From the NCBI GenBank assembly GCA_025617745.1, contig CM046864.1, forward strand, positions 25,151,152 through 25,215,151: a stretch of DNA of 64,000 bases, read 5' to 3'. Below, in pieces: positions 53,944-64,000 of the stretch. This DNA comes from Heliocidaris erythrogramma (taxonomy: Eukaryota; Echinodermata; Echinoidea; Camarodonta; Echinometridae). How positions within the stretch are numbered: position 1 is the first letter of the stretch; each line of letters begins with the position of its first letter. Below the pieces are notes generated by a model, which was given only the letters and a program-made list of their open reading frames with translations, did not search any database and was not told the origin of the DNA. The translations under genes were made by a program, and so were the position numbers.

Positions 53944-54715
53944 GACGTTATTATTGTTCTTGGTGCTTCGTAATACCTTCATTCTTTCCAACTGGAGCAA
54001 CCAATTTTTAATTTAAGTTGAATGAATCATGCTGAGATAATTATTTCTACAAGACAGTGTAAAATATGATTATTTCTTATGTATGTAATGTATAATTTAC
54101 ACAGACCTTAAAAAAGGTAATACTGGCTGTACTAAACTTTTAGCTTGTCATCACCAAAGCATCGAATTTCACTTTGTTTATTAAAAACTTTGTTTATAAA
54201 AAGTTGTGTTGTGTAATAGGGGATCGGAATCTATTATTATGAAGCCTCTCTGAGCTAGGTAGGCCTATGTGGGTCTTTTCTATAATTCCTGCAAAATAAC
54301 TTCTCAATTCAACCTTCCTAATCCTCGTACCTGAACTCCTTATACGTACATGACACAACACATTAAACACGCTTTTATACCATCAAATATTAATGGGATA
54401 GCCTTGCCCAACGACTAGCAGCCTCTCGTTTAATTCGATATCGATGCGATTGCAAAATGCGCATTCGAAATAGTTCTGTACATATACACAGATGTTATAA
54501 CCACAACTGAATAGGCCCTAACAGTTATTCTGCGACAAGTAGGCCCAGGGTAAAAAACCAGAGATAAAACTCAAGAAGGAAAAACCCTGGAAAACCTTCG
54601 GATCCACTTTTGCACATTAAAAATCCCCCCCCCCCGAATTTTTGAGGTTGGCGAAAAAAAAAATCTCGCCACTAGTTCATTTTGAAAGAAAAAAATGAAG
54701 ATAATGATTTCTACA

Positions 54716-55610
54716 TCCCCGTATGGTTTAGCACACGTTTCATGAGCACCAAGTCACTATAATGAGCACCAATGCGCTATTTTGTTTGAAAACAGTCATC
54801 AGGATTATAATCAATGCAAATCAAAGTCAGTGTCTAGATAATTAGATGTCTTAGACAATATTGAGACGTAAAAAATGTTCATTTTAAACAAAATTTTACA
54901 GATAATTACTCCTACAATCCTCGTAGGGTTTAGCACACGTTTCATGAGCACCAAGTCACTATAATGAGCACCAATGCGCTATTTTGTTTGAAAACAGTCA
55001 TCAGGATTATAATCAATGCAAATCAAAGTCAGTGTCTAGATAATTAGATGTTTAAGACAATATTGAGACGTAAATAAAGTTCATTTTAAACAAAATTTTA
55101 CAGATAATCACTCCTATATTCCCCGTATGGTTTAGCACACGTTTCATGAGCACCAAGTCACTATAATGAGCACCAATGCGCTATTTTGTTTGAAAACAGT
55201 CATCAAGATTGTAATCTAAGAAAATCAAAGTCAGTGTCTAGATGATTAATGTTAAAGACAATATTGAGACGTAAATAAAGTTCATTTGAAACAAAATTTT
55301 ACAGATAATCATTCCTGCAATCATCGTAGGGTTTAGCTCACGTTTCATGAGCACCAAGTCACTATAATGAGCACCAATGCGCTATTTTGTTTGAAAACAG
55401 TCATCAAGATTGTAATCTAAGAAAATCAAAGTCAGTATCTAGATGAATAGATGTTAAAGACAATGTTGAGACGTAAATAAAGTTCATTTGAAACAAAATT
55501 TTACAGATAATCATTCCTACAATCCTCGTAGGGTTTGGCACCCGTTTCATGAGCACCAAGTCACTATAATGAGCACCAATGCGCGATTTTGTTTGAAAAC
55601 AGTCATCAAG
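54716..55610. repeat. ~202-bp tandem repeat, right arm (4.5 copies)
   Basis: GTTTAGCACACGTTTCATGA recurs at about 54726, 54928, 55130, 55331 and 55533, a steady 201-202 base period. Copies are very similar to one another. Reverse complement of the 52.2 kb array. Confidence 0.9.
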
Positions 55611-55759
55611 ATTGCCCACTTCGATGCCCACTAATAGCCACATGTAATAAGAAGGCGCGCGCGCGCGTGTTGCACGAAGCTCATGAATAATAATGTGTCC
55701 GACTTGGTGCTCAAATAGTCTCTACCTATACGTACGCACATATCGGACGCGCGTCCCAG

Positions 55760-55990
55760 TGCTTAGCTTACTGAAAAAAAAATTCACGTCAAATATTTAC
55801 GTCTGCGTGTCCCTTTTGGTAGACACAGACGTAAATATTTGACGTGAATATTTAACTGTTTTTTCTGTTCTTTTACGTCTTTGACGTAAAGGAACAGAAA
55901 AATGTCGCATATATATATACGTCAATTTTTGCGTCTGCGTGTCCCTTGAGGGCCATTGAGTATAGAAAAATGAAACAAGATGAATGCGAC
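55760..55990. repeat. Nested small palindromes of the GACGTAAA type
   Basis: TCACGTCAAATATTTACGTC pairs with GACGTAAATATTTGACGTGA, and CTGTTCTTTTACGTC with GACGTAAAGGAACAG. The end of this block (GCGTCTGCGTGTCCC) repeats the terminal motif of the whole composite. Confidence 0.75.
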
Positions 55991-56089
55991 TGCGTCTCCT
56001 ATATGCCTCCGCCTAAATTCAGTTGATGGCTCAAACTGCTCTTGAAATATTGTGATAACCAGAATAAAAGCCTCTAATTACATGTTAAC

Positions 56090-57140
56090 TGACCTCTTTG
56101 ACATTTGACCTTACACCTTATAACCCAACTTATCTCCTCCTAGTCATGAATACAAATTAGTTGAGATATGGTGATAACAATGTAAAACTACCCCAAAATC
56201 TAATCAGTTCATCTTCGTATGGGGATACATACTAGTACCAAGTTTGAAGTTCTTACCTCAAACGGTTCTTGAGATATCGCAGTAACGAGGCTAAAAACCA
56301 GTAATTTCATGTAATTTCATGTAAATTGACCTCTGTGACCTCTGACCTTTGACCTCCTTACCCCAAAATCTAATCAGTTCATCTTTCTATGGGGATACAT
56401 ACTGGTACCAAGTTTGAAGTTCTTACCTCAAACGGTTCTTGAGATATCGCAGTAACGAGGCTAAAACCAGTAATTTCATGTAAATTCATGTAAATTGACC
56501 TCTGTGACCTCTGACCTTTGACCTACTTACCCCAAAATCTAATCAGTTCATCTTTCTATGGGGATACATACTGGTACCAAGTTTGAAGTTCTCACCTCAG
56601 ATAGTTCTTGAGATATCGCGGTAACGGTGCTAAAAACCAGTAATTCCATGTAATTTCATGTAAATTGACCTCTGTGACCTCTGAACTTTGACCTACCTAC
56701 CCCAAAATCTAATCAGTTCCTCTTTTTATGGGGATACATACTGGTACCAAGTTTGAAGTTCTTACCTCAAACAGTTCTTCAAAAATCGCGGTAACGGTGC
56801 TAAAAACCAAGAATTTCATGTAATTTCATGTAAATTGACCTCTGTGACCTCTGACCTTTGACCCCCTTACCCCAAAATCTAATCAGTTCATCTTCGTATA
56901 GGGATACATACTAGTACCAAGTTTGAAGTTCTTACCTCAAACAGTTCTTGAGATATCGCGGTAACGGTGCTAAAAACCAGTAATTTCATATAATTTCCTG
57001 TAAATTGACCTCTGTGACCTCTGACCTTTGACCTACTTACCCCAAAATCTAATCAGTTCATCTTCGTATGGGGATACATACTAGTACCAAGTTTGAGGTT
57101 CCTACCTAAAATGATTCTTCAGATATCGCGGTAACGAGAA
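56090..57140. repeat. 170-bp tandem array (about 6 copies)
   Basis: CCCCAAAATCTAATCAGTTC occurs at about 56191, 56361, 56530, 56700, 56870 and 57040, a period of 169-170 bases. Each unit carries TGACCTCTGTGACCTCTGAC and CTTGAGATATCGC. It ends in a (GGAC)n tract (57143-57190). No open frame. Confidence 0.92.
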
Positions 57141-57659
57141 GTGGGACGGACGGACGCACGCACACACGGACGGACGCACGGACGGACAACCCGAAAACAT
57201 AATGCCTCCGGCACCCACCTAATAAAAATTACCCCAAAATTGTTGCATAGGTATACGTCAATTTTCTTTGTGTTCGCGTCTTGGACGTAAACGACAAGAA
57301 ATTGTTGCATAGATATACGTCAATTTTCTTTGTGTTCACGTCTTGGACGTAAACGACAAGAAAATTGTTGCATAGATATACGTCAATTTTTGCGTCTGCG
57401 TGGCCCTTCAGAGCCACCATAGAAGGAAAAAGGAAATAAAATACCATAGAGCAATGTACAATTGCTGGAATTCGTTATTTATTCAATGGAATACAAAGAC
57501 AAATCATGTTCATTAGTTTAAATGTATATTATAGTACCTTTTTTACAGAAGCTTGGTCTAATTACTTTTTCCAGGGCTGTATGTATATATATTTATATAT
57601 TATATTTATATTTAGTAAATTATTATAATTATATACAATTGTAAAGAAATAACACATAC

Positions 57660-57715
57660 AACAGCTGGCGTTCTAAGCCAACGACCCGGGTTCGATTCCC
57701 TGCGGAGACATTTTT
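57660..57715 (+). repeat. tRNA-like 3' half
   Basis: ACCCGGGTTCGATTCCCTGC is a good T-arm, but the upstream A box is missing. Fragment of a tRNA-derived repeat. Confidence 0.4.
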
Positions 57716-57815
57716 TCAACCTTTGCAACAATTTCAAAAAGGGAGGACAGCTCTGGGGAACTTTGATTTAAGTTACGCAAACATTATTCTATTATTTCCT
57801 TTCACATTGTTATAA

Positions 57816-57886
57816 TTATATATATATATATATATATATACATATATATAATTATACATATATATAATTATACATATATATAATTG
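57816..57886. repeat. (TA)n-rich microsatellite
   Basis: TA run followed by ATTATACATATATA repeats. Confidence 0.9.
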
Positions 57887-57889
57887 CGA

Positions 57890-58215
57890 TAGGGTTCGTA
57901 ATTCCGAAAATGAAATATGGTCCATAATTACGAAGGTTCGTAAGTCCGAAAATGCATAAGAACCTTGTGTCATTTTTTCGGAACACTATGAACCCTATTT
58001 TATTTTTCGGAATTATGAACCTTATTTCATTTTCGGAATACCGAACCTTCGAAATTATGAATCTTTATCAAATGTTTGGAATTATGAACCTTATTCAATC
58101 TCGAAATTATGAACCCTTTGTATGGAATATTTGTGTTTCGGAATTATGATACCTTGGTACTGGAATTTTTTGTATCGGAATTATTAACCTTCGGAATTAC
58201 GTACCTTCGGAAAAA
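57890..58215. repeat. Cryptic simple repeat TTCGGAATTATGAACC, block 2
   Basis: About 15 degenerate units of TTCGGAATTATGAACC.. in the intron just before the SRCR exon. Same family as the block in intron 1 of PNPLA-A (21590-21880). A run of about 20 C follows at 58257-58275. Confidence 0.7.
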
Positions 58216-58690
58216 TGAACTTTCTTTTTTGAAGTTCGAAAAGCGAGTGCTCTCTCCCCCCCCCCCCCCCCCCCCGTCACCTTGAAAAAATATGCACTTT
58301 TAAAGTTGGAGGCCTGCTCCCGGCTCCACTGCTTTACATTATGGTGGTACGTGTGGTAACTATGAAAAACTATTCAGATTCCTAGAAGTTAAAGAGGGCT
58401 TGTAGGAGAGCAGGGAACAAAGAAGTGATAGGAGCACCTATTAAATGTAAAATGGTCGCTTGTCAGAAGCGAAAAGAGACACTTATCAGAAGTGAAAAGG
58501 CACATTTTTCGATACTTAAAACATTGGGGTCACTGTGGGTTCCACTTGAGCGCGGTCTTAAATCTGCTTAAGAAATTAATCTTTCAACGAACCCCTACCA
58601 CTACTTCTCTAAGTCTCTTTTCATTTTGCAAATTTGGAATACAGTACCAGTCAATTTTATGTAAAATTTGAAACTCCTTTATCTTTGCAG

Positions 58691-59044
58691 ATCAATATGA
58701 AATACGACTGATGATAGCAGATACTGTTAGCCTGATCAACGAAGGACGTGTGGAAATATTCTACAATGGGCAATGGGGAACCCTCTGCGGTGAAAATTTT
58801 TACTCAGGTGCAGGAAGAGTTGTTTGTGGCCAACTAGGATTCACTGGCTCCGGATACCCTTTGTACAGAAATATTATCCAGTATGGAGAAGGTTCTGGTC
58901 CAGTTTGGTTGAGATTGTCTGGTTGCACTGGAAACGAGCATTCAATCCACGAGTGTAAAAGCCCGAGCTACGACTGGGGAAGTACATCTTGTAGAAACAG
59001 TTATTCACATGTGGGCGTTACATGCTCATTCACCCCACTTTCGT
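58691..59044 (+). CDS. SRCR gene B, SRCR domain exon
   Basis: Acceptor ATCTTTGCAG, donor GTAAGT after 59044, phase 1 at both ends, 118 codons. A complete SRCR domain: IRLMIAD, GRVEIFYNGQWGTLC, GRVVCGQLGF, GPVWLRLSGC, SIHEC, WGSTSC, VGVTC. Six canonical cysteines (group A) plus one extra Cys close to the 3' splice site. No further SRCR exon appears on + before the window ends, so the gene continues downstream. Its 5' partner is probably the signal-peptide exon at 47585-47657. Confidence 0.92.
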
Positions 59045-59222
59045 GTAAGTAGGCCTAAACTGTACACATAAAACGAGCCCAGTAAACCTCCTTTATTTAA
59101 TAAACAACGTGAATTTATTAACTTATTATGGCATCAGTAGTTGACTTGACATTCATATTGATACGCTTTGTCTCACTGACTAACGCCCCCTAGCGTCCGA
59201 TGCAAATAGTGCAACGTTGCAC

Positions 59223-60263
59223 ACAGCAAAAACGCTGTTTAAAATTTCGCTGTTTAAAAATGTGTTGTTTAAATTTTAAGCAACGTTGTTTAAAAGACGG
59301 ACCCTGTATTTTAAACAACCGCTGTTTAAGACATCAATGATAATCTTTTAAACAACGTTGTTTAAAAAGTTTGAAAAATCGCGCTAGACGGGTTTCCTTC
59401 TCCGCCAAACACGGCCTGCTTCATAATGGCGAATGACTTTGTGGTTGCAATGTTGCAGAAGTTCCAAATGCCGGAGCTGATTGTTACATTCAGAGGTGAG
59501 CATTTAGAATAAATATATTGTAATATGATCGAGTTTATACTCAAGACATAACACAGTCACAGAATTAATTATGATTTATAGACCAAGCTGCAACTTTGCA
59601 AGTCGCCTTTCCAGCGCAGCGCAGTTTATGTTGCACACACACAGTGAATGCGCGCGTGGGTCCGGTCCTATACTGTATGTGTGCAACTACTTTAAACTGC
59701 GCTGCGCTGCAAAGTTCCATGTCTACATCATAATTTATTTTGTGGATGTGGTCTAGATCTAAACATCACGTAGATGTCACGGCAGCACAAATATGTCTTG
59801 AGTATAACTCGATCAGAATACAATATATTTAGTCTAAATGCTTACCTATGAACGTATAAATCAGCTCTGGCATTTGGAACTTACTTTGTGTACAACAGCC
59901 TTAAACAACCGTGTACGTTTAAACACATCATATCTGTATAGTGTTTTAAACAATTCATTTTTAACAACTTTTAATGTATTTTTTAAACAATAGTTGTGTA
60001 AAAAGTTTTAAACAACTTACTTTAAACAACCTAGATGTTTTAAACAACTTTTTTAAACAACAAATTTTTTAAACAATAGTTGTGAAAAAAGTTTTAAACA
60101 ACTGGGTGTTTTTAAACAACTTAATTTAAACAACCTAGTTGTTTAAAAGCTGTTGTTTAAAAAATTGTTTAAAATTTTAAACAACAGGCTGTTTAAAGTT
60201 TAAACAACTTGGGTTGTTTAAAGTTTTAAACAAGAGTTGTTTAAAATTTAATTTACTGTGTAG
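59223..60263. mobile_element. Foldback of TTTAAAC-rich repeats with an internal palindrome
   Basis: Outer parts are dozens of short copies of GTTTAAAC / TTTAAACAAC in both orientations; ends CACAGCAAAAACG and TTTACTGTG are loosely inverted. The centre (about 59455-59885) is a distinct long palindrome that carries an exon-like sequence. Lies in an intron of SRCR gene B or downstream of its exon. Confidence 0.75.
59426..59495 (+). pseudogene. Captured first-exon-like frame with splice donor
   Basis: ATG at 59426 opens MANDFVVAMLQKFQMPELIV then TFR and one base, directly followed by GTGAGC, a good donor (phase 1). The mirror arm (about 59885-59830, minus) retains TTCCAAATGCCAGAGCTGAT and a GTAAGC donor at the matching place but has lost the ATG part. 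The helix-rich start resembles N-termini of SAM- or death-fold-containing proteins only loosely; I do not assign it. Confidence 0.4.
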
Positions 60264-61550
60264 ACAATGGGATTTCACAAAACAGTGATAAAAAGTAATT
60301 CTCATTTAAACAAAGACAACATTCACCGGAATAATATTTGACGTGTTATTTCATGTCCTACACGATTTGAAAGTTCACCCTACCTACCCAATCAAGCATA
60401 AGTCTTCACGTCCCTGTAATATAGTCAATGGGTTTTGACAACCTTATTTTCCAGCGCCATTTGCCACGGAACTAAGCCATAAGGAAGCGAGCACAACCAG
60501 GACAGAATGCCTCCATTATCGCACATCAGTCCTAATTGGCTGGTCACGCCCATTTCTTTCGACCCCCCCCGTACCTGTCCTATCAAAGAAGAGCATGTTT
60601 TTTAACAAGCCAAAGCATAAGCTATGAATATTCATGAGTGTAGCGCAGGCGAGTCCACTAATGACAGAGGGTTGTAGTCATGAAGCAATCTGAACGCAAT
60701 TAATATCAGGGAATATTTTTATTAATTTCCTTCCGTATTTGTTACTTCTTATTGTTTTTTTTTATTTCAATTTAACTTATTTTCGGTATTAGGAATATGT
60801 AATTGATTATTTTGGATGAATTGTAGCACAAAATACTCGTATGGATTCTCCTGGCCATATTGGAGTGTGACGTCATATTGGCCAGTCTCGTAATGACGTC
60901 AGAATTTCTGCTTTCGCCGCGAGTACGAGCCAGCAAGCAAAATGAGACGGTCGTATCAATATGTTATGAACCTAGAAAAGTTATTTACCTTGAAGTTTTT
61001 TTTTAAATGGATTTGTGATCCCACTTGGTCTCCGAACAATTTCAGCTTTGTTGCCGAAAAATCAACTTTGGGCATTTTGCATAATTTGCATAAACCTAGT
61101 ACTCCGCACAGTGTGCGCGCTGCACCTAACCCTAACAGCGTTGTAAACCTTGTGTAAAGCCCGGCGCACACTGTACGACTGCGATGCGACTGATTTTTGA
61201 TCGGAATGTGAAGTGTGCTATAGCTTATGACTGCGATCCGATCAGTCGCACGACAACCGTAGACCAAATCGCAGAGATTCAACATATTGAATCTTCTGCG
61301 ATGAGTCGTGCGATTTTAATCTTTTGGCTGATCAGGATGGTGCAAAGTGATGACGTCATCGTCAATTTGCTTGAGATAACCACCAAAACCAGGAAAAAGC
61401 TCAAAAAAAACGCACAAAAAAGCAGCTGAAGTTGTACGCACACAACGCACAACTCGCTCCAACAACGTAACATGTGCATGAATTGATGAACCACTGAAAG
61501 TGAAGGTCGAGGATAATGTCTCCTCTTTTTATACCCCGCCAAACGAAGTT
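60264..61550. other. No gene recognised
   Basis: A stretch at 61160-61310 repeats GCGATGCGACTGAT / GCGATCCGATCAGTCGC in inverted form. No coding homology seen. Confidence 0.4.
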
Positions 61551-61554
61551 TGAA

Positions 61555-62475
61555 GGGGGTATATAGGAATCAGTCGATGGTTGGGCGGGAGGGCGGGCGG
61601 TCGGTCGGTCCGTTGCAAAACTTGCGGATCGGACTACTTCCTCAGTTTTGACCGAAAGTCATGAAATTTGGTACACACATTGGTCTTGGTGGGAAGATGT
61701 GCAAGACATATTTTTCGGATGAGTCGGAATCTGCGTTGCCATGGTAACGGCATATTTATGGCAGAAAATCAAGGAAACACCTTGCGGATCGAACTACTTC
61801 CTCAGTTTTTGACCGAAAGTCATGAAATTTGGTACACACATTGGTCTTGATGGGAAGATGTGCAAGACATATTTTTCGGATGAGTCGGAATCTGCGTTGC
61901 CATGGTAACGGCATATTTATGGCAGAAAATCAAGGAAACACCTTGCGGATCGAACTACTTCCTCAGTTTTTGACCGAAAGTCATGAAATTTGGTACACAT
62001 ATTGGACTTGGTGTGAAGATGTGCAAGACATATTTTTCGGATGAGTCGGAACTGCGTTGCCATGGTAACAGCATATTTATGGCAGAAAATCAAGGAAACA
62101 CCTTGCGGATCGAACTACTTCCTCAGTTTTTGACCGAAAGTCATGAAATTTGGTACACACATTGGTCTTGATGGGAAGATGTGCAAGACATATTTTTTGG
62201 ATGAGTCGGAATCTGCGTTGCCATGGTAACAGCATATTTATGGCAGAAAATCAAGGAAACACATTGCGGATCAAACTACTTCCTCAGTTTTTGACCGAAA
62301 GTCATGAAATTTGGTACACACATTGGTCTTACTGGGAAGATGTGTACAACATATTTTTTTGATGTGTCGGAAGCTGCGTTGCCATGGAAACGGCATATCT
62401 ATGGCAGTAAATCAGGGAAAAATCTTGCGGATCGAACTACTTCCTCAGTTTTCGACCAAAAGTCAAGAAAGGCTG
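61555..62475. repeat. 161-bp tandem array (about 5.5 copies)
   Basis: CATGAAATTTGGTACACAC recurs at about 61660, 61821, 61982, 62142 and 62303, a 160-161 base period. It is preceded by a TATACCCCGCCAAACGAAG..GGGGGTATATAGG palindrome and a (GGTC)n patch. The period is not a multiple of three, so the overlapping frames (ESHEIWYTHWS..) are not genes. Confidence 0.9.
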
Positions 62476-63720
62476 TTGTCACGGGGCGGGGGTATTAATC
62501 ATCATCTTCAGTGATATTTTAAAGATAACATTTAACAAATTCATAGTGACGAAGCATTTCGACCTGCACTCATCGGGTCACAACGCAGGAATGAGAGAAT
62601 ACAAGAAAATACAAAAGCCAAGGAAGGGTGTGTATGGCGACCCGGGTATGATCCGGGGACGCTAAAATAATCGAAGCGCTTGTACAAACTCCTTTTGTCG
62701 GCACAAGCGGATCTCTCGACTGAATGAACAACGCTTCTAAGAAGCGAAGATGTTGAAAGCTGCGTGCTCGGGCAACAATAGTGAACTGAGTTGGACCAAT
62801 CGTCTGTTTGTATTTCTAGTTTTATTCATATTTTTTATTGATTTTCACGATTACAAACAGAGCAAATTAAGAAACAATTACAAAGCACATAATAAGGGAC
62901 ATAAAAGAAAGATAATAACAGAAATAATAGAAATAATATCAGCAATAAGAAAAAAAAAAGCAGTATCATCTAATTCAATGAACAAAACGTTGTGGTACAA
63001 GTATTTACAAAAACATTTTTTCTGGAAGATGACAATTTTATACATGTATACACTATACAATTTTGGACTAATAAAGAGAACACACCGGCGCGATGTGAGG
63101 GGTGACCACTGACCAGCAACATTCCAGGAGGAATATATGCCATTATAAAGTTTTATTGTAGTGGGAACCACTAATACAACTGACCCCTAGAGCACTGCCC
63201 ATAACCCCCACACCACGTACGCCGGGGCATGAAATTATAATCTGAGTAAACGAGTTCACTCATAGAGATTAGATAATGTACAATACAGGAGTTACACCAT
63301 CGAGATTCCACTGTATTAGTAGCATCTCGAAGGCTTCACCCTAACAAAAGCAGTATATGTTTATTACAATCTTCACTAAGATTTTACAAATCATTTTTCC
63401 ATTTCTTAAAATGAATATAAATTTTTCCTCTTTCCTTAGCCACATAATATTCTTTTTGAGTTTTCATTTGTTTCATGAAAGATTCAAAATTGGGTCTAAT
63501 ATTTTTGAATTTTCATAGATAAATAAAATATAAGATTTGTCAGAGGAAACTCCAAACATTTTCTTATAATTATCCAAACTAAAATCAGTATCATGTTTTA
63601 AATGAATTACTTGCAATAAATCATACCATAAGGGGATAATGTCTCCTCTTACCGTATAACTGGACGGTCTGGGCGAAACAAAATAAACTAGCTAGAAAAT
63701 GATGAGCAAGAGAAACAATG
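62476..63720. other. No gene recognised
   Basis: AT-rich, with one longer lysine-rich frame at 62750-63112 that overlaps an equally long minus-strand frame and matches nothing I know. Confidence 0.4.
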
Positions 63721-63724
63721 TCAT

Positions 63725-63900
63725 AAATAAATTTATTCAATTTGTCTCCAACGGCCCACAAGGGGTGACACACGCTACTGCTGTGTGATAGGTTGCCCGG
63801 GTGCTGTGAAAAAAATCACAGGCGGAACCGGGCGGGATTCGAACCCGCGACCTCTGGATTACTAGACCAGTGTCATAACCACTAGACCACCGGAGTGCCC
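63725..63900 (-). mobile_element. tRNA-derived SINE
   Basis: The minus strand starts with a tRNA-like head (about 63900-63826): GGTGGTCTAGTGGTTATGAC as A-box region and GCGGGTTCGAATCCCGCC as a perfect T arm. A body with ATCACACAGCAGTAGCGTG and an AT-rich tail (AATAAATTTATTTATGAC) follow. The head, body and tail order is that of a SINE. Confidence 0.75.
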
Positions 63901-64000
63901 TGAGTGATCAGGTTCAAACTATCCCAATATGGGGACTAGAAACAATATTGGTCAGTATTCATATAAGCAACAGCCAGTCTGTTCCAGGAAAAGACTTCGA

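Larger units (their letters stand above)
51974..57424. mobile_element. 5.4 kb composite foldback with tandem-repeat arms
   Basis: The ends TATGGTGGCTCTGAAGGGCC and GGCCCTTCAGAGCCACCATA are inverted. Inside each end are copies of an 87-bp tandem repeat, then (inward) copies of a roughly 202-bp repeat in opposite orientations on the two sides (52197-52930 and 54716-55610). The right side additionally holds a 170-bp tandem array, and the centre a G-rich minisatellite and a hAT-like MITE. No protein coding. It fills the presumed first intron of SRCR gene B. Confidence 0.75.

Noticed and set aside
54716-57140. CRISPR-like regular repeats
   Set aside because: Units are contiguous tandem repeats of 170-202 bases without short repeat plus unique spacer structure, in a eukaryotic genome.
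61668-62514. Series of overlapping 60-70 codon frames (ESHEIWYTHWS-type)
   Set aside because: They come from a 161-bp tandem repeat read in shifting frames; the period is not divisible by three and no start, splice or domain evidence exists.
62750-63171. 120-codon lysine-rich frame
   Set aside because: It overlaps an equally long minus-strand frame, is AT-biased, and shows no domain, signal or splice site.

Overview
The window reads as genomic DNA of an animal, most likely a marine invertebrate deuterostome and probably an echinoderm such as a sea urchin. That call rests on spliced SRCR exons (a family greatly expanded in sea urchins), AT-rich DNA with long introns, and a very high load of foldback elements and MITEs with poly-G cores. 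The species call is an inference. Coding DNA is only a few per cent of the window.

Layout. 1-2.9 kb: 3' half of a membrane-anchored SRCR receptor gene on +, with three SRCR exons and a transmembrane/tail exon, all joined in phase 1. 3.1-16.5 kb: transposon territory with tRNA-bearing foldbacks, a LINE tail, a piggyBac-type MITE with TTAA duplication, a 0.94 kb tandem duplication and a 9-bp-TSD MITE. 18.35-22.2 kb: a four-exon patatin-like phospholipase (PNPLA) gene on -. 22.2-33.7 kb: a gene-poor spacer. 33.75-39.69 kb: a second PNPLA gene on +, arranged head-to-head with the first. 39.76-41.43 kb: a Tc1 transposon with an open transposase frame. 41.5-42.5 kb: a Penelope-like fragment. 43.5-47.1 kb: decayed copies of an SRCR transmembrane exon and of the PNPLA last exon, the latter inside an inverted segmental duplication of 17-18.6 kb. 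47.6 kb: a signal-peptide exon. 58.7 kb: an SRCR exon in matching phase. The 11 kb between these last two is filled by a deleted Tc1 element, nested palindromes and a 5.4 kb composite foldback of 87-, 202- and 170-bp tandem repeats. 59.2-64 kb: a TTTAAAC-rich foldback carrying what looks like a captured first exon, a 161-bp tandem repeat and a tRNA-derived SINE.

How the genes relate. The two PNPLA genes share intron positions (for example an identical 66-nt exon with the same donor), so they are duplicates. One keeps GxSxG; the other has lost its final glycine and the glycines of the oxyanion loop. The SRCR genes are probably innate-immune surface or secreted receptors. Nothing in the sequence links the two families functionally.
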